Shown one piece after another: positions 45,351 to 54,869 of a stretch of 64,000 nucleotides of DNA (position 1 is its first letter; each line of letters begins with the position of its first letter). Location: contig QAMM01000009.1 of assembly GCA_003150405.1 (NCBI GenBank), positions 99,731 to 163,730 of the forward strand. The letters run 5' to 3'. Under the pieces are notes generated by a model. That model was given only the letters and a program-made list of their open reading frames with translations. It was not told the origin of the DNA and ran no database searches. The position numbers and the translations under genes were made by a program. Origin of the DNA: Clostridiales bacterium (GTDB taxonomy: Bacteria > Bacillota > Clostridia > Oscillospirales > Ruminococcaceae).

Positions 45351-47978
45351 GTGAGCAAAAAGTACGTGTATCTTTTTTCCGAAGGCAATGGAAAAATGAG
45401 AGAACTGCTCGGCGGTAAAGGTGCGAACCTGGCTGAAATGACCAATCTTGGCCTGCCGGTTCCGCAGGGCTTTACCATCACCACCGAAGCATGCACCCAG
45501 TACTATGAAGACGGTAAGAAAATTAACGACGATATCCAGGCTGAGATCATGGAATACATCGGCAAAATGGAAGAGATCGTCGGCAAAAAATTCGGTGACC
45601 ATGAGAATCCGCTTCTCGTTTCGGTCCGCTCCGGCGCCAGAGCTTCCATGCCTGGTATGATGGACACCATCCTCAACCTCGGTCTTAATGAGGAAGTTGT
45701 TGAGGTCATGGCGAAGAAATCCGGCAATCCGCGCTGGGCTTATGACTGCTACAGAAGATTTATTCAGATGTACTCCGACGTTGTTATGGAGGTCGGTAAA
45801 AAGTACTTTGAAGAGCTCATTGACAAGATGAAAGAGGAAAAAGGCGTTACGCAGGATACCGAGCTGACCGCCGAAGACCTCAAGGAGCTTGCAAATCAGT
45901 TCAAAGCCGAGTACAAAGCGAAAATTGGCGAAGAGTTCCCGTCCGACCCGAAAGAGCAGCTCATGGGTGCTATCAAGGCTGTTTTCCGTTCTTGGGACAA
46001 CCCGCGCGCCAATGTTTACAGAAGAATGAACGACATTCCGTATTCCTGGGGTACTGCTGTTAACGTCCAGATGATGGCGTTCGGCAACATGGGTGAAACC
46101 TCTGGTACCGGCGTTGCGTTCACCAGAAACCCGGCAACCGGTGAAAAGAAACTCTTCGGTGAGTTCTTAATGAACGCTCAGGGCGAAGACGTTGTTGCTG
46201 GTGTGCGCACCCCGCAGACCATCGATCAGCTCGCTGAGGTTATGCCGGAGTGCTACAACCAGTTTGTGGAAATCTGCCACACCCTGGAAAATCATTACCG
46301 CGATATGCAGGACATGGAGTTCACCATTGAAGACAAAAAACTCTACATGCTGCAGACCCGTAACGGCAAGAGAACCGCTGCTGCTGCTCTCAAGATCGCC
46401 TGCGACCTCGTGGACGAAGGCATGATCTCGGAGAAAGAAGCGGTTGCAATGATCGACCCAAGAACCCTCGACTCCCTGCTTCATCCGCAGTTTGACGCTG
46501 CTGCTCTGAAGAAAGCAACTCCGGTTGCAACCGCTCTGGCTGCTTCTCCGGGTGCTGCATGCGGCCGCATTGTCTTTACTGCTGACGACGCAAAAGAGTG
46601 GGCGGAAAAAGGCGAGAAAGTTGTTCTTGTCCGTCTGGAGACCTCTCCGGAAGACATTGAAGGTATGGTTGCTGCTCAGGGCATTCTGACCGTTCGCGGT
46701 GGTATGACCTCTCACGCGGCAGTTGTTGCTCGTGGTATGGGTACCTGCTGTGTATCCGGTTGCGGCGAAATCAAAATGGATGAAGCCAACAAGCAGTTTG
46801 AGCTTGCAGGCAAAACCTATAAAGAAGGCGACTACCTCTCCCTTGACGGTTCGACCGGTAACATTTACGGCGAAGCAATCCCGACTGTTGAAGCTTCTAT
46901 TTCTGGTGAATTTGGCCGTCTGATGGCTTGGGCTGACAAATTCCGCACCCTGAAAGTCCGCACCAACGCAGACAATCCGCGTGATGCGAAACAGGCGAAA
47001 AAATTTGGTGCTGAGGGTATTGGCCTCTGCCGTACCGAGCACATGTTCTTCGAGGCAGATCGTATTCCGGCGATCCGTGAAATGATCTGTTCCGATACTG
47101 TAGAAGGCCGCGAGAAAGCACTTGCAAAACTCGAGCCGATGCAGCAGGGCGACTTTGAAGCCATGTATGAGGCGATGGAAGGCAACCCGATTACCATTCG
47201 TTTCCTTGACCCGCCGCTTCATGAGTTCGTTCCGACCAGCGAAGAGGATATCGAGCTGCTCGCGAAAGACACCGGCAAATCGGTTGCAGACGTTAAAGCA
47301 ATCATTGCTTCCCTGCACGAGTTCAATCCGATGATGGGCCATCGTGGCTGCCGTCTGGCGGTCACCTACCCGGAAATCGCTGTCATGCAGACCAAAGCGG
47401 TCATCAAAGCTGCTCTGGCCGTCAAAGCAAAACATCCGGATTGGGAGATCGAGCCGGAAATCATGATTCCGCTGGTAGGCGAAGTCAAAGAGCTGGCTTA
47501 TGTGAAATCCGTTGTCGTTGAGACCGCCGATGCAGTTCTCAAAGATGCTGGCTCTGACATGCACTACAAAGTCGGTACCATGATTGAGATTCCGCGTGCT
47601 GCTCTGACCGCTGACGAAATTGCTACCGAGGCTGAGTTCTTCAGCTTTGGCACCAACGACCTGACTCAGATGACCTTCGGCTTCAGCCGTGATGACGCTG
47701 GCAAGTTCCTTGGTGCATACTATGACAAGAAGATTTATGAGAACGATCCGTTTGCGAAGCTCGATCAGAAGGGCGTTGGCAAACTGGTTAAGATGGCTGC
47801 TGACCTTGGGAAGCAGACCCGCCCGGATATCAAACTCGGCATCTGCGGCGAGCACGGCGGCGATCCGTCCTCCGTTGAGTTCTGTCACAATGCAGGCCTC
47901 ACCTATGTTTCCTGCTCTCCGTTCCGTGTTCCGATTGCCCGTCTGGCTGCTGCTCAGGCTGCAATCAAAGCTGAATAA
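45351..47978 (+). CDS. ppdK: Pyruvate, phosphate dikinase
   Basis: 875-aa enzyme that interconverts pyruvate/ATP/Pi with PEP/AMP/PPi, common in the PPi-based glycolysis of clostridia. Domains: N-terminal ATP-grasp (GGKGANLAEM at the start), central swivelling domain with the phosphorylated His in GGMTSHAAVVARG, and C-terminal PEP-utilising domain (GTNDLTQMTFG; CGEHGGDP). Start is GTG at 45351, with GGAGG 9 nt upstream; a TTG two codons earlier is less likely. Codon use is strongly biased as in highly expressed genes. Confidence 0.97.
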   Translation: MSKKYVYLFSEGNGKMRELLGGKGANLAEMTNLGLPVPQGFTITTEACTQYYEDGKKINDDIQAEIMEYIGKMEEIVGKKFGDHENPLLVSVRSGARASMPGMMDTILNLGLNEEVVEVMAKKSGNPRWAYDCYRRFIQMYSDVVMEVGKKYFEELIDKMKEEKGVTQDTELTAEDLKELANQFKAEYKAKIGEEFPSDPKEQLMGAIKAVFRSWDNPRANVYRRMNDIPYSWGTAVNVQMMAFGNMGETSGTGVAFTRNPATGEKKLFGEFLMNAQGEDVVAGVRTPQTIDQLAEVMPECYNQFVEICHTLENHYRDMQDMEFTIEDKKLYMLQTRNGKRTAAAALKIACDLVDEGMISEKEAVAMIDPRTLDSLLHPQFDAAALKKATPVATALAASPGAACGRIVFTADDAKEWAEKGEKVVLVRLETSPEDIEGMVAAQGILTVRGGMTSHAAVVARGMGTCCVSGCGEIKMDEANKQFELAGKTYKEGDYLSLDGSTGNIYGEAIPTVEASISGEFGRLMAWADKFRTLKVRTNADNPRDAKQAKKFGAEGIGLCRTEHMFFEADRIPAIREMICSDTVEGREKALAKLEPMQQGDFEAMYEAMEGNPITIRFLDPPLHEFVPTSEEDIELLAKDTGKSVADVKAIIASLHEFNPMMGHRGCRLAVTYPEIAVMQTKAVIKAALAVKAKHPDWEIEPEIMIPLVGEVKELAYVKSVVVETADAVLKDAGSDMHYKVGTMIEIPRAALTADEIATEAEFFSFGTNDLTQMTFGFSRDDAGKFLGAYYDKKIYENDPFAKLDQKGVGKLVKMAADLGKQTRPDIKLGICGEHGGDPSSVEFCHNAGLTYVSCSPFRVPIARLAAAQAAIKAE

Positions 47979-48008
47979 GCAGGAAAATACTAGCTTAATA
48001 ATAGTTCT

Positions 48009-48042
48009 ACAGGCGCATGATTCGACAGAATCATGCGCCTGT
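48009..48042 (+). terminator. Terminator after ppdK
   Basis: Perfect 15-bp stem (48009-48023 with 48028-48042), GACA loop, 31 nt past the stop; the T tract is poor (TGCTTTAC). Confidence 0.7.
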
Positions 48043-48124
48043 TGCTTTACAGTGAATGGTTAAATGGTGTATAATAAATACTAATTCAGTAAATAAATCC
48101 TCTTGGGGATATTGGGAGTTTAAT

Positions 48125-48982
48125 ATGAAAGAATATGATGAGGCTACACTTAAAAAGGTGCAGCAAATGGAACTTGCTATTTTAAAGGATTTTATTCAAA
48201 TCTGTACCGAAAACAACTTATCTTATTTTGGTCTTGCGGGGACTGGTATCGGCGCTATCCGCCACAAAGGGTTTATCCCCTGGGACGATGATATTGACGT
48301 TGGCCTGCCGCGTAAGGATTATGAAAAATTCCTTCAAATTGCAAAACAGCAGTATAGTGACCGGTATACAGTTATGAATGCAGAGGAAAATGAAAATTAT
48401 CCTCTCATGACCACTCGCTGGATGCTGAAAGGAACTGAATTTCGGGAAGATTCTCTGAAAGATATCGACTGCGAACTGGGAATTTTTTTGGATATTTACC
48501 CTTTCGATAACCTTTTTGACGACGCTAAAAAAAGAAAACATCAAACATTGGCCGCTTGGTTTTGGAGCAAAATGTTAATTTTACGGAGCATTCCGCATCC
48601 CGTGCTAGGCTTTACCGGAGCCAAAGAAAAACTCGTTCGCTTTGCCTGTGTTGCTATTCATTACTCCATGCGACTGTTTCACATTTCGAAAAAATGGCTA
48701 TATCAAAAAGGGAAAAAGGCTAGTATGAAATGCATGGATGAAGCTACCGAATATCTTGGCTATCTTTGTGATACTAGTCCCTATTCCAATACCATTTCTG
48801 TCAAAGAATTATTCCCGGTTCTCTACATTGACTTTGAAGATATTTCATTGGCGTTTCCAAACGGGATTGACCAGGTGCTGCGGCGCATGTTCGGCGATTA
48901 TATGCAGCTCCCGCCCGCAGACAAACGGAAAAACCATTATCCATATCGGTTGGATTTTGGCGTTTATAAGGACAAAATATGA
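48125..48982 (+). CDS. LicD-family phosphotransferase
   Basis: 285-aa protein of the LicD nucleotidyltransferase fold, which moves phosphocholine or a similar group from a CDP carrier onto glycans or teichoic acids. Motifs: GIGAIRHKGFIPWDDDIDVG (metal-binding DDDID) followed by RKDYEKF. ATG at 48125 has GGGAG upstream; the frame from 48056 includes non-coding leader. It overlaps the flippase start by 4 nt (ATGA). With the HTH-nucleotidyltransferase and ABC importer downstream it suggests decoration of a surface polymer; the group transferred is not known. Confidence 0.88.
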   Translation: MKEYDEATLKKVQQMELAILKDFIQICTENNLSYFGLAGTGIGAIRHKGFIPWDDDIDVGLPRKDYEKFLQIAKQQYSDRYTVMNAEENENYPLMTTRWMLKGTEFREDSLKDIDCELGIFLDIYPFDNLFDDAKKRKHQTLAAWFWSKMLILRSIPHPVLGFTGAKEKLVRFACVAIHYSMRLFHISKKWLYQKGKKASMKCMDEATEYLGYLCDTSPYSNTISVKELFPVLYIDFEDISLAFPNGIDQVLRRMFGDYMQLPPADKRKNHYPYRLDFGVYKDKI

Positions 48983-50241
48983 AGCTGAATCAACTATTGC
49001 TTGGAAATGGCAAAAACCTGCCCCGAAAGAGATTTTTTTGGAACATGGCCGGAAGTACAGTCATGTCCTTATCGACTCTTCTTCTCACCATGATTGTAAC
49101 CAGGGTCACCGGCGAAATTACAGCAGGGATTTTTGTTTATGCGTTCACGCTTGCCCAGCAGCTGCAGAGTGTGGGGTACTATGAAGTGCGCCCTTACCAA
49201 TCCACCGACCTTCAGGAGACCTATTCCTTTTCGACCTATCTCTCCGCTCGAATTGTAACCTGCACTGCAATGATGGTCATCTGTCTTGTAATTATTGCGT
49301 TCCGGGAAAATTCACTCTACAACAACCTTGTCATATTTCTTGTGTGCTTTTACAAGATGTTTGATACCGCAGAAGATGTATACCATGGCTTGTTCCAGCA
49401 GCAGGGCCGGCTCGATGTTGCCGGAAAAGCGATGTTTTTCCGTGTTCTAACATCAACGCTTGCCTTTCTTGCAGCCCTTTATCTCACCAAAGACCTCGTT
49501 GTCACCACTACCATCGCCATTGCGGTGGCCGCCGTGGGGTTCCTTCTCTTTGATGTTTTGGTATCCCGGCAGTTTGTAAAAGAAAAATACTCCTTTCAGT
49601 TCATTCCCCTGCGCCGACTGTTAATCACTTGTTTTCCTCTTTTTATCGGCGCTTTTCTTTTATTATACATTTACAATGCACCAAAATACGCCTTGAGCGA
49701 CTACATGCCGCCCGAATACCTGACCTATTTTAATGCGCTCTTCATTTTAACTTATATTATCAATCTTTTCAGCGGTTTTGTTCTGAAACCCATTTTAAAC
49801 ACACTGGCTGACAGCTGGCTCAACCGGGAATTTAAACGGTTCAGCGGAATTATTCTAAAATTGTCGCTGGCCTTGGTCGGGTTTACGGTATTGGTCATTG
49901 CTGCTGGATATTTTATGGGGCTTCCTGTTTTGTCATGGCTCTATTCGCTGGATCTGTCGCCCTACCGTACTGAGCTGATAGTTTTGCTCGCTGGCGGCGG
50001 ACTGAGCGCTATCTCGGTTGTCTTATATTATGCAGCCACCGTCATGCGAAAGCAGAAATGGACTCTGTTCATTTACATTGCCGTGTCTGTCGCTGCGATG
50101 ATCGTTTCACCAATGGCCGTGCAAAAAATGGGGTTGCTGGGTGCATCCCTGATTTACCTTGCCTTGATGGTCTTTATGACGCTTTTATTCATCTGTATGA
50201 ACGCCTATTTTATTCACAAAGCAAAGCAGGAAGCAGGATAA
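48979..50241 (+). CDS. Wzx-type polysaccharide flippase/MOP family protein
   Basis: 420-aa integral membrane protein with about 11-12 helices and the N-terminal pattern of oligosaccharide flippases (FFWNMAGSTVMSLSTLLLTMIVTRVTG). It probably carries a lipid-linked glycan across the membrane, perhaps one modified by the LicD protein encoded just before. The start overlaps the licD-type stop. A terminator follows directly, so these two form a unit separate from the transporter genes. Confidence 0.82.
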   Translation: MKLNQLLLGNGKNLPRKRFFWNMAGSTVMSLSTLLLTMIVTRVTGEITAGIFVYAFTLAQQLQSVGYYEVRPYQSTDLQETYSFSTYLSARIVTCTAMMVICLVIIAFRENSLYNNLVIFLVCFYKMFDTAEDVYHGLFQQQGRLDVAGKAMFFRVLTSTLAFLAALYLTKDLVVTTTIAIAVAAVGFLLFDVLVSRQFVKEKYSFQFIPLRRLLITCFPLFIGAFLLLYIYNAPKYALSDYMPPEYLTYFNALFILTYIINLFSGFVLKPILNTLADSWLNREFKRFSGIILKLSLALVGFTVLVIAAGYFMGLPVLSWLYSLDLSPYRTELIVLLAGGGLSAISVVLYYAATVMRKQKWTLFIYIAVSVAAMIVSPMAVQKMGLLGASLIYLALMVFMTLLFICMNAYFIHKAKQEAG

Positions 50242-50267
50242 ACAATCCTGTTTCCTGCTTCCTTTTT
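50224..50267 (+). terminator. Terminator after the flippase
   Basis: 16-bp stem (50224-50239 with 50245-50260, one G-T pair), 5-nt loop, CCTTTTTCC tail. The stem begins within the last codons of the flippase. Confidence 0.85.
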
Positions 50268-50271
50268 CCTC

Positions 50272-50300
50272 TTGCCTTTGTTCATATAATGTGCTATGAT
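50272..50300 (+). promoter_or_regulatory. Promoter of the ABC importer operon
   Basis: TTGCCT (50272-50277), 17-nt spacer, TATGAT (50295-50300), 49 nt before the binding-protein ATG. A TATAAT at 50285-50290 overlaps and may be an alternative -10. Confidence 0.55.
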
Positions 50301-50349
50301 TGTAGAATATGAACAAATCATGCTGAAAAATATTTTAAAGAGGAATTTT

Positions 50350-51333
50350 ATGTTTAAAAAATGCTTGAGCGTTCTTCTGACCGCTTTTTTGGTATGTGGT
50401 ATGTTTTCCGGATGCAACCAGAAGGACGAAAACACCGTTGTCATTTATTCCAGTTCAGAAGATTTCAGGAATGAATATATTACCGAACAGTTAAAGGAAA
50501 GGTTTCCAGAATATCATATTCGTCTACTTTATCTACCCACTGGTAAAAATGCAGCCAAGGTAAAAAGTGAAGGCAAAAATAGCAAAGCAGATATCATTCT
50601 AGGGTTAGAAACTGGATATCTGACCAGTATTCAAGAACATTTAGCCGACCTGTCCGAATATGACACCTCCAACTATCTGGAGGATATGATTCCTCGCAAT
50701 CATAAATATTTAGGTTGGGATCGTTACAGTGGCTCTATCATTATTAATCCTAAAATGATGGAGGAGAAAAACCTGCCGGTTCCCAAATCCTATGAGGATC
50801 TGCTTGATCCAGTTTACAAAGATCTAATCTGCATGCCAAATCCCAAAGCCTCAAGTACCGGCTATATGTTTCTGAAAAACCTCTGCAACGCGTGGGGTGA
50901 AGACAAAGCCTTTGATTATTTTGACAAGCTGGCAGAAAATATTTACCAGTTTACTTCATCCGGTTCCGGCCCGGTCAACGCACTGGTTCAGGGCGAAGCG
51001 GCAATCGGCCTTGGCATGACCTTCCAGGCGGTGGAGCAGATCAACAAAGGGGTTCCGCTTGAAATTCTGTATTTTGAAGAGGGCTCGCCTTATTCGACCG
51101 GCGGTATGGCCGTTATTGACGGGCGTCTTGAAAACAAGGCAGTGAAGGACGTATTTGACTTTCTGGCGAACACCATTGTCTATAAAGACAAGGAAAATTT
51201 TTGTCCAGAACAAATTTTCAAAGACCAAGTCAACAGCACACCCAACTACCCGCAGCATATTCCCTACGCTGATATGTCCGGATTAGAGAACTTAAACGAT
51301 AAAACGCGGCTTTTGGAGAAATGGAGATTTTAG
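50350..51333 (+). CDS. ABC transporter substrate-binding lipoprotein (Fe3+/phosphonate/polyamine-like group)
   Basis: 327-aa lipoprotein: signal peptide with lipobox FSGC, then a type 2 periplasmic-binding fold of the family that includes AfuA, PhnS and ThiB (VVIYSSSEDFRNEYI; KADIILGLETGYL). ATG at 50350 has AGAGGAA upstream. It is followed after 1 nt by the ATPase gene. The ligand cannot be read from sequence; neighbouring LicD and CTP-transferase genes make choline or 2-aminoethylphosphonate candidates. Confidence 0.87.
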   Translation: MFKKCLSVLLTAFLVCGMFSGCNQKDENTVVIYSSSEDFRNEYITEQLKERFPEYHIRLLYLPTGKNAAKVKSEGKNSKADIILGLETGYLTSIQEHLADLSEYDTSNYLEDMIPRNHKYLGWDRYSGSIIINPKMMEEKNLPVPKSYEDLLDPVYKDLICMPNPKASSTGYMFLKNLCNAWGEDKAFDYFDKLAENIYQFTSSGSGPVNALVQGEAAIGLGMTFQAVEQINKGVPLEILYFEEGSPYSTGGMAVIDGRLENKAVKDVFDFLANTIVYKDKENFCPEQIFKDQVNSTPNYPQHIPYADMSGLENLNDKTRLLEKWRF

Positions 51334-51334
51334 G

Positions 51335-52099
51335 ATGGAAAACATTTTAACCATACAAGGACTCTGCAAAGAGTACGGCGATAAAACCATTTTAAATCAT
51401 TTGAATTTTGAGGTGCACCAAGGAGAATTTCTCTCGGTCTTAGGGCCTTCTGGGTGCGGAAAAACCACCCTGCTGCGGATCCTGATTGGGATTTCTCAGC
51501 CCACCTCCGGCAAAATTCTGAAAAACGGAACCGATATTACAAAACTTGATCCTTCCAAACGCGGAATGGGCATTGTGTTTCAAAATTACGCGCTGTTTCC
51601 AAACATGACCGTTCTACAAAATGTAGAATATGCCCTGAAATTTCAGCCGGATTTAAAACCGCGTGCCCGTCAGATTGCGTTGGACGCCATTAAACAGGTT
51701 GGCATGACCGAACACCTTGGCAAAAAGCCGCACAAGCTTTCCGGCGGCCAGCAGCAGCGGGTTGCAATTGCCCGTACCCTGGCGTTGGAGCCAGAAATTA
51801 TTTTGTTTGACGAACCGATGTCCGCTCTTGACGCTGCCAACCGCCTGACCCTGCGCGCAGAGCTGAAGCGCATCCAACGGGACCATAATATTACGATGGT
51901 TTACATTACTCACGATCAAGAGGAGGCGTTTACCATGTCCGATCGCATTATGGTCATGAGTGAGGGACATATTGAACAGCTTGACACACCGTTTGAAATT
52001 TACAATCATCCGGTGAACGATTATGTCCACACCTTTGTGGTTGACCATCTTAAGACCAAACTCTCTGCACTGCTGCAGTGCATGGGGAAATCGCTATGA
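51335..52099 (+). CDS. ABC transporter ATPase of the importer
   Basis: 254-aa ATPase with Walker A GPSGCGKT, signature LSGGQQQR, Walker B IILFDEPMSALD and the switch His (YITHDQEEA). It resembles PotA/AfuC/PhnT-type subunits without a long C-terminal domain. Its stop overlaps the permease start as ATGA. Confidence 0.92.
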   Translation: MENILTIQGLCKEYGDKTILNHLNFEVHQGEFLSVLGPSGCGKTTLLRILIGISQPTSGKILKNGTDITKLDPSKRGMGIVFQNYALFPNMTVLQNVEYALKFQPDLKPRARQIALDAIKQVGMTEHLGKKPHKLSGGQQQRVAIARTLALEPEIILFDEPMSALDAANRLTLRAELKRIQRDHNITMVYITHDQEEAFTMSDRIMVMSEGHIEQLDTPFEIYNHPVNDYVHTFVVDHLKTKLSALLQCMGKSL

Positions 52100-53682
52100 G
52101 GCGGGTCAATAAAGCCGGCTTGACGGTAAAGCTGCTGCTTATCCTGTTCATGCTGGTTTCGGTTATCTTCCCGCTCTGTTGCATGCTGTTCAATCTTTTT
52201 GAGGTTGACTTTGGGGCGATTGTTTCTTCACCGCAGTTTTTGAGTGCCTCTCTCAACTCGGTTGTGGTGGCTCTGTGCGCTACCATCATATCAGTAGCGC
52301 TCGCCTTTGTGCTGGCCTGGTGTCTTGCACGCTCCAACATCCGGCGCAAAAACCTAATTGCCATGCTGCTGGTTGTTCCGATGCTGATCCCCTCCATTTC
52401 ACACGGCATGGGATTAATTGTGCTGCTTGGTTCCAACGGCGTACTGACCAACCTGCTCAACCTGAAGTTTAACATTTACGGGTTCTGGGGCATTGTCATC
52501 GGTTCAGTCATGTATTCCTTTCCGCCTGCCTTTCTAATGCTGCTCGACATCTTCAAATATGAGGATTACGCCGTGTACGAATCCGCGCAGGTGTTAGGGG
52601 TGCCAAAATGGCGGCAGTTTACCTCCATCACCATGCCTTATCTGCGCAAACCACTGATTTCAGTGCTGTTTGCCACTTTTACCCTGATTTTTACCGACTA
52701 CGGCATCCCGCTGATGGTGGGCGGTAAGTTTACCACCCTGCCGGTCTACATGTACAACGAGGTCATCGGCCTGCTCAACTTTGGAAAAGGCGCTGTGGTT
52801 GGCCTTGTGCTCATTATCCCGGCTTTGGTCGCTTTTTTGTTTGACTTCTTCAACAAGGACGTCGGCAACATGTCCTTTACGCCCAAACCTTTTGAGATAA
52901 AGAAAAGCAAAATACGTGATGGTTTGGCGTATTTTCTGACCATCGCCACTGTTGTGCTTATCCTGCTGCCCATTGTCGTATTCGTCTTGTTGACCTTTGT
53001 GGAGAAATATCCGGTCAAGATGAATTTCAGCATGGAAAACATTTTAAAGGCAATGGATCTCGGTGCGGCCGAATATCTCATCAACTCATTGGTAATTGCA
53101 TTGTTTACCGCGCTCATTGGGGTCATGGTTTCTTACATAACCGCTTACTATACTGCACGCAGTCGGGGAACAAGTTCCAAAACATTGCACCTGTTTTCGA
53201 TTACTTCTCTGGCGATTCCGGGTATTGTGCTCGGCCTCTCCTACTCGCTCGCCTTTCAGCAGTCTTTCCTTTACGGTACCATTGCCATTTTAATTTTAGT
53301 GAACATTGTTCACTTCTTTGCATCGCCCTATCTGCTCGCCTACAATGCGATGGGAAAAATGAATCCGAATTTTGAGCCGGTTTCGCGGACGCTCGGTGTC
53401 AAACGCTGGCGGCTCATTAAAGATGTCTTTGTACCGCAGACGATCGACACCATCCTTGAAATGTTCTCTTACTTTTTCGTCAACGCGATGATCACCATTT
53501 CAGCCGTTTCGTTTTTGAGCAACGTCAGCAACATGCCTCTTTCCCTTATGATCCCGCAATTTGAGGGGCAGACCATGCTGGAAAGCTCGGCTTATATTTC
53601 GCTGCTGATTTTGATTGTCAACGTGGTCCTCAAAGGGCTTATTTACCTGGCAAAGCGGATTTATATCCGCCGCACCGCTTAA
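52096..53682 (+). CDS. ABC transporter permease, two fused membrane domains
   Basis: 528-aa protein with about 12 helices; each half has an EAA-like loop (ESAQVLGVPKWRQFTSITMP in the first half, RTLGVKRWRLIKDVFVPQ in the second). Fused permeases of this kind occur in Fe3+ and 2-aminoethylphosphonate importers. ATG at 52096 is coupled to the ATPase stop; the frame extension to 52078 is not needed. Confidence 0.9.
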   Translation: MRRVNKAGLTVKLLLILFMLVSVIFPLCCMLFNLFEVDFGAIVSSPQFLSASLNSVVVALCATIISVALAFVLAWCLARSNIRRKNLIAMLLVVPMLIPSISHGMGLIVLLGSNGVLTNLLNLKFNIYGFWGIVIGSVMYSFPPAFLMLLDIFKYEDYAVYESAQVLGVPKWRQFTSITMPYLRKPLISVLFATFTLIFTDYGIPLMVGGKFTTLPVYMYNEVIGLLNFGKGAVVGLVLIIPALVAFLFDFFNKDVGNMSFTPKPFEIKKSKIRDGLAYFLTIATVVLILLPIVVFVLLTFVEKYPVKMNFSMENILKAMDLGAAEYLINSLVIALFTALIGVMVSYITAYYTARSRGTSSKTLHLFSITSLAIPGIVLGLSYSLAFQQSFLYGTIAILILVNIVHFFASPYLLAYNAMGKMNPNFEPVSRTLGVKRWRLIKDVFVPQTIDTILEMFSYFFVNAMITISAVSFLSNVSNMPLSLMIPQFEGQTMLESSAYISLLILIVNVVLKGLIYLAKRIYIRRTA

Positions 53683-53708
53683 ATTTCTAAAAGAAGGTAC
53701 TGTATTTC

Positions 53709-54599
53709 ATGGAACTCAACCGAAAACAATTTGATGTATTGACCGACCTTGTTTACCACGGAGAGCAGGAACGCACCCAGCGGGAGATTGCCGAAAGCAC
53801 CGGCAGCTCGCTCGGAACGGTTAACAAAACCCTGGCTTTCCTTCAGGAGGCAGGCCTTGTTCAAAAAGGTAAGGTGACAAGCGCAGGGCTGGAGGCATTG
53901 GAACCCTACCGTGTCAAACGAGCAGTCTTTATTGCTGCTGGATTTGGCTCCCGCCTGGTACCGGTCACTCTGAACACCCCCAAACCGCTGGTGCGGGTCA
54001 ACGGCACCCGGATGATCGACACCCTGCTTGACGCGGTAGTAGCCGCTGGAATTGAAGAGATTATTGTAGTGCGCGGTTACCTGTCAGAACAGTTTGATCA
54101 GCTCCTATACAAATACCCGCAAATCAAATTTATTGAGAACCCCATTTATAACGAAGCGAACAACATCAGTTCCCTAATGCATGTGCGTTACCTGCTCCGG
54201 CAGGCCTATGTGCTGGAAGCGGACCTAGTGCTGTACAATCCCAAGCTCATCACCAAATACCAGTACACCAGCAATTATCTCGGCGTACCAGTCGAAATGA
54301 CTGACGACTGGTGCTTTCTAACCAAAAAAGGGGTCATTACCAAGCTCTGCATTGGCGGCACCAACTGCCACCACATGTACGGTATCTCTTACTGGAACAG
54401 TCATGACGGCGCCAAACTCGCCGAACACATCAAACAGGTTTACGAAATGCCGGGTGGCAAAGAACGTTATTGGGATCAGGTTCCGTTAGAGTATTTCATC
54501 GACCAGTACAAGGTAGAAGTCCGGGAATGTACCTTTGACGACATTATTGAAATTGACACCTATAAGGATTTAAAAAAGATTGATAAACTCTACCGCTAA
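53709..54599 (+). CDS. HTH domain fused to LicC/PntC-type nucleotidyltransferase
   Basis: 296-aa protein with two parts. Residues 1-72 form a winged-helix domain (TQREIAESTGSSLGTVNKTL). Residues 74-296 form a sugar-phosphate-type nucleotidyltransferase (AAGFGSRLVPVTLNTPKPL) close to LicC (phosphocholine cytidylyltransferase) and PntC (2-aminoethylphosphonate cytidylyltransferase). It would make the CDP-activated group for the LicD protein. The HTH may let the enzyme regulate its own operon or be structural; neither is shown. It follows the permease by 26 nt and ends the operon. Confidence 0.85.
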   Translation: MELNRKQFDVLTDLVYHGEQERTQREIAESTGSSLGTVNKTLAFLQEAGLVQKGKVTSAGLEALEPYRVKRAVFIAAGFGSRLVPVTLNTPKPLVRVNGTRMIDTLLDAVVAAGIEEIIVVRGYLSEQFDQLLYKYPQIKFIENPIYNEANNISSLMHVRYLLRQAYVLEADLVLYNPKLITKYQYTSNYLGVPVEMTDDWCFLTKKGVITKLCIGGTNCHHMYGISYWNSHDGAKLAEHIKQVYEMPGGKERYWDQVPLEYFIDQYKVEVRECTFDDIIEIDTYKDLKKIDKLYR

Positions 54600-54600
54600 A

Positions 54601-54627
54601 AAGGAGCCCTTCAAGGGTTCCTTTTTT
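54601..54627 (+). terminator. Terminator after the HTH-nucleotidyltransferase
   Basis: 10-bp stem (54601-54610 with 54614-54623, one G-T), TCA loop, TTTT tail directly after the stop. The following 240 nt hold no gene. Confidence 0.8.
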
Positions 54628-54869
54628 ACCGCTTCGACATGCGAGAACCGCCGCCCAAGCAAGCGATCACCAGTCTGACCGCAATGCCGGACAGCGCTGG
54701 TCTGCAGCTTCACCGCAGCCGTGGCAGTTCCACGCATCCATTTAAAAAATTTATATCAAACTGGCAGAATTGCGAAAACCAACACAGAATTATCGGCAGA
54801 TTCATCGCTGTTCTTTTTGGACGCTGTATGATAAAATAAAAGCATCATGCAAAATATGGAGGAACCAAT

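Noticed and set aside
46167..47888. 573-codon minus-strand open frame opposite ppdK
   Set aside because: It is the shadow of a highly expressed gene with strong codon bias; no family match and no ribosome site.
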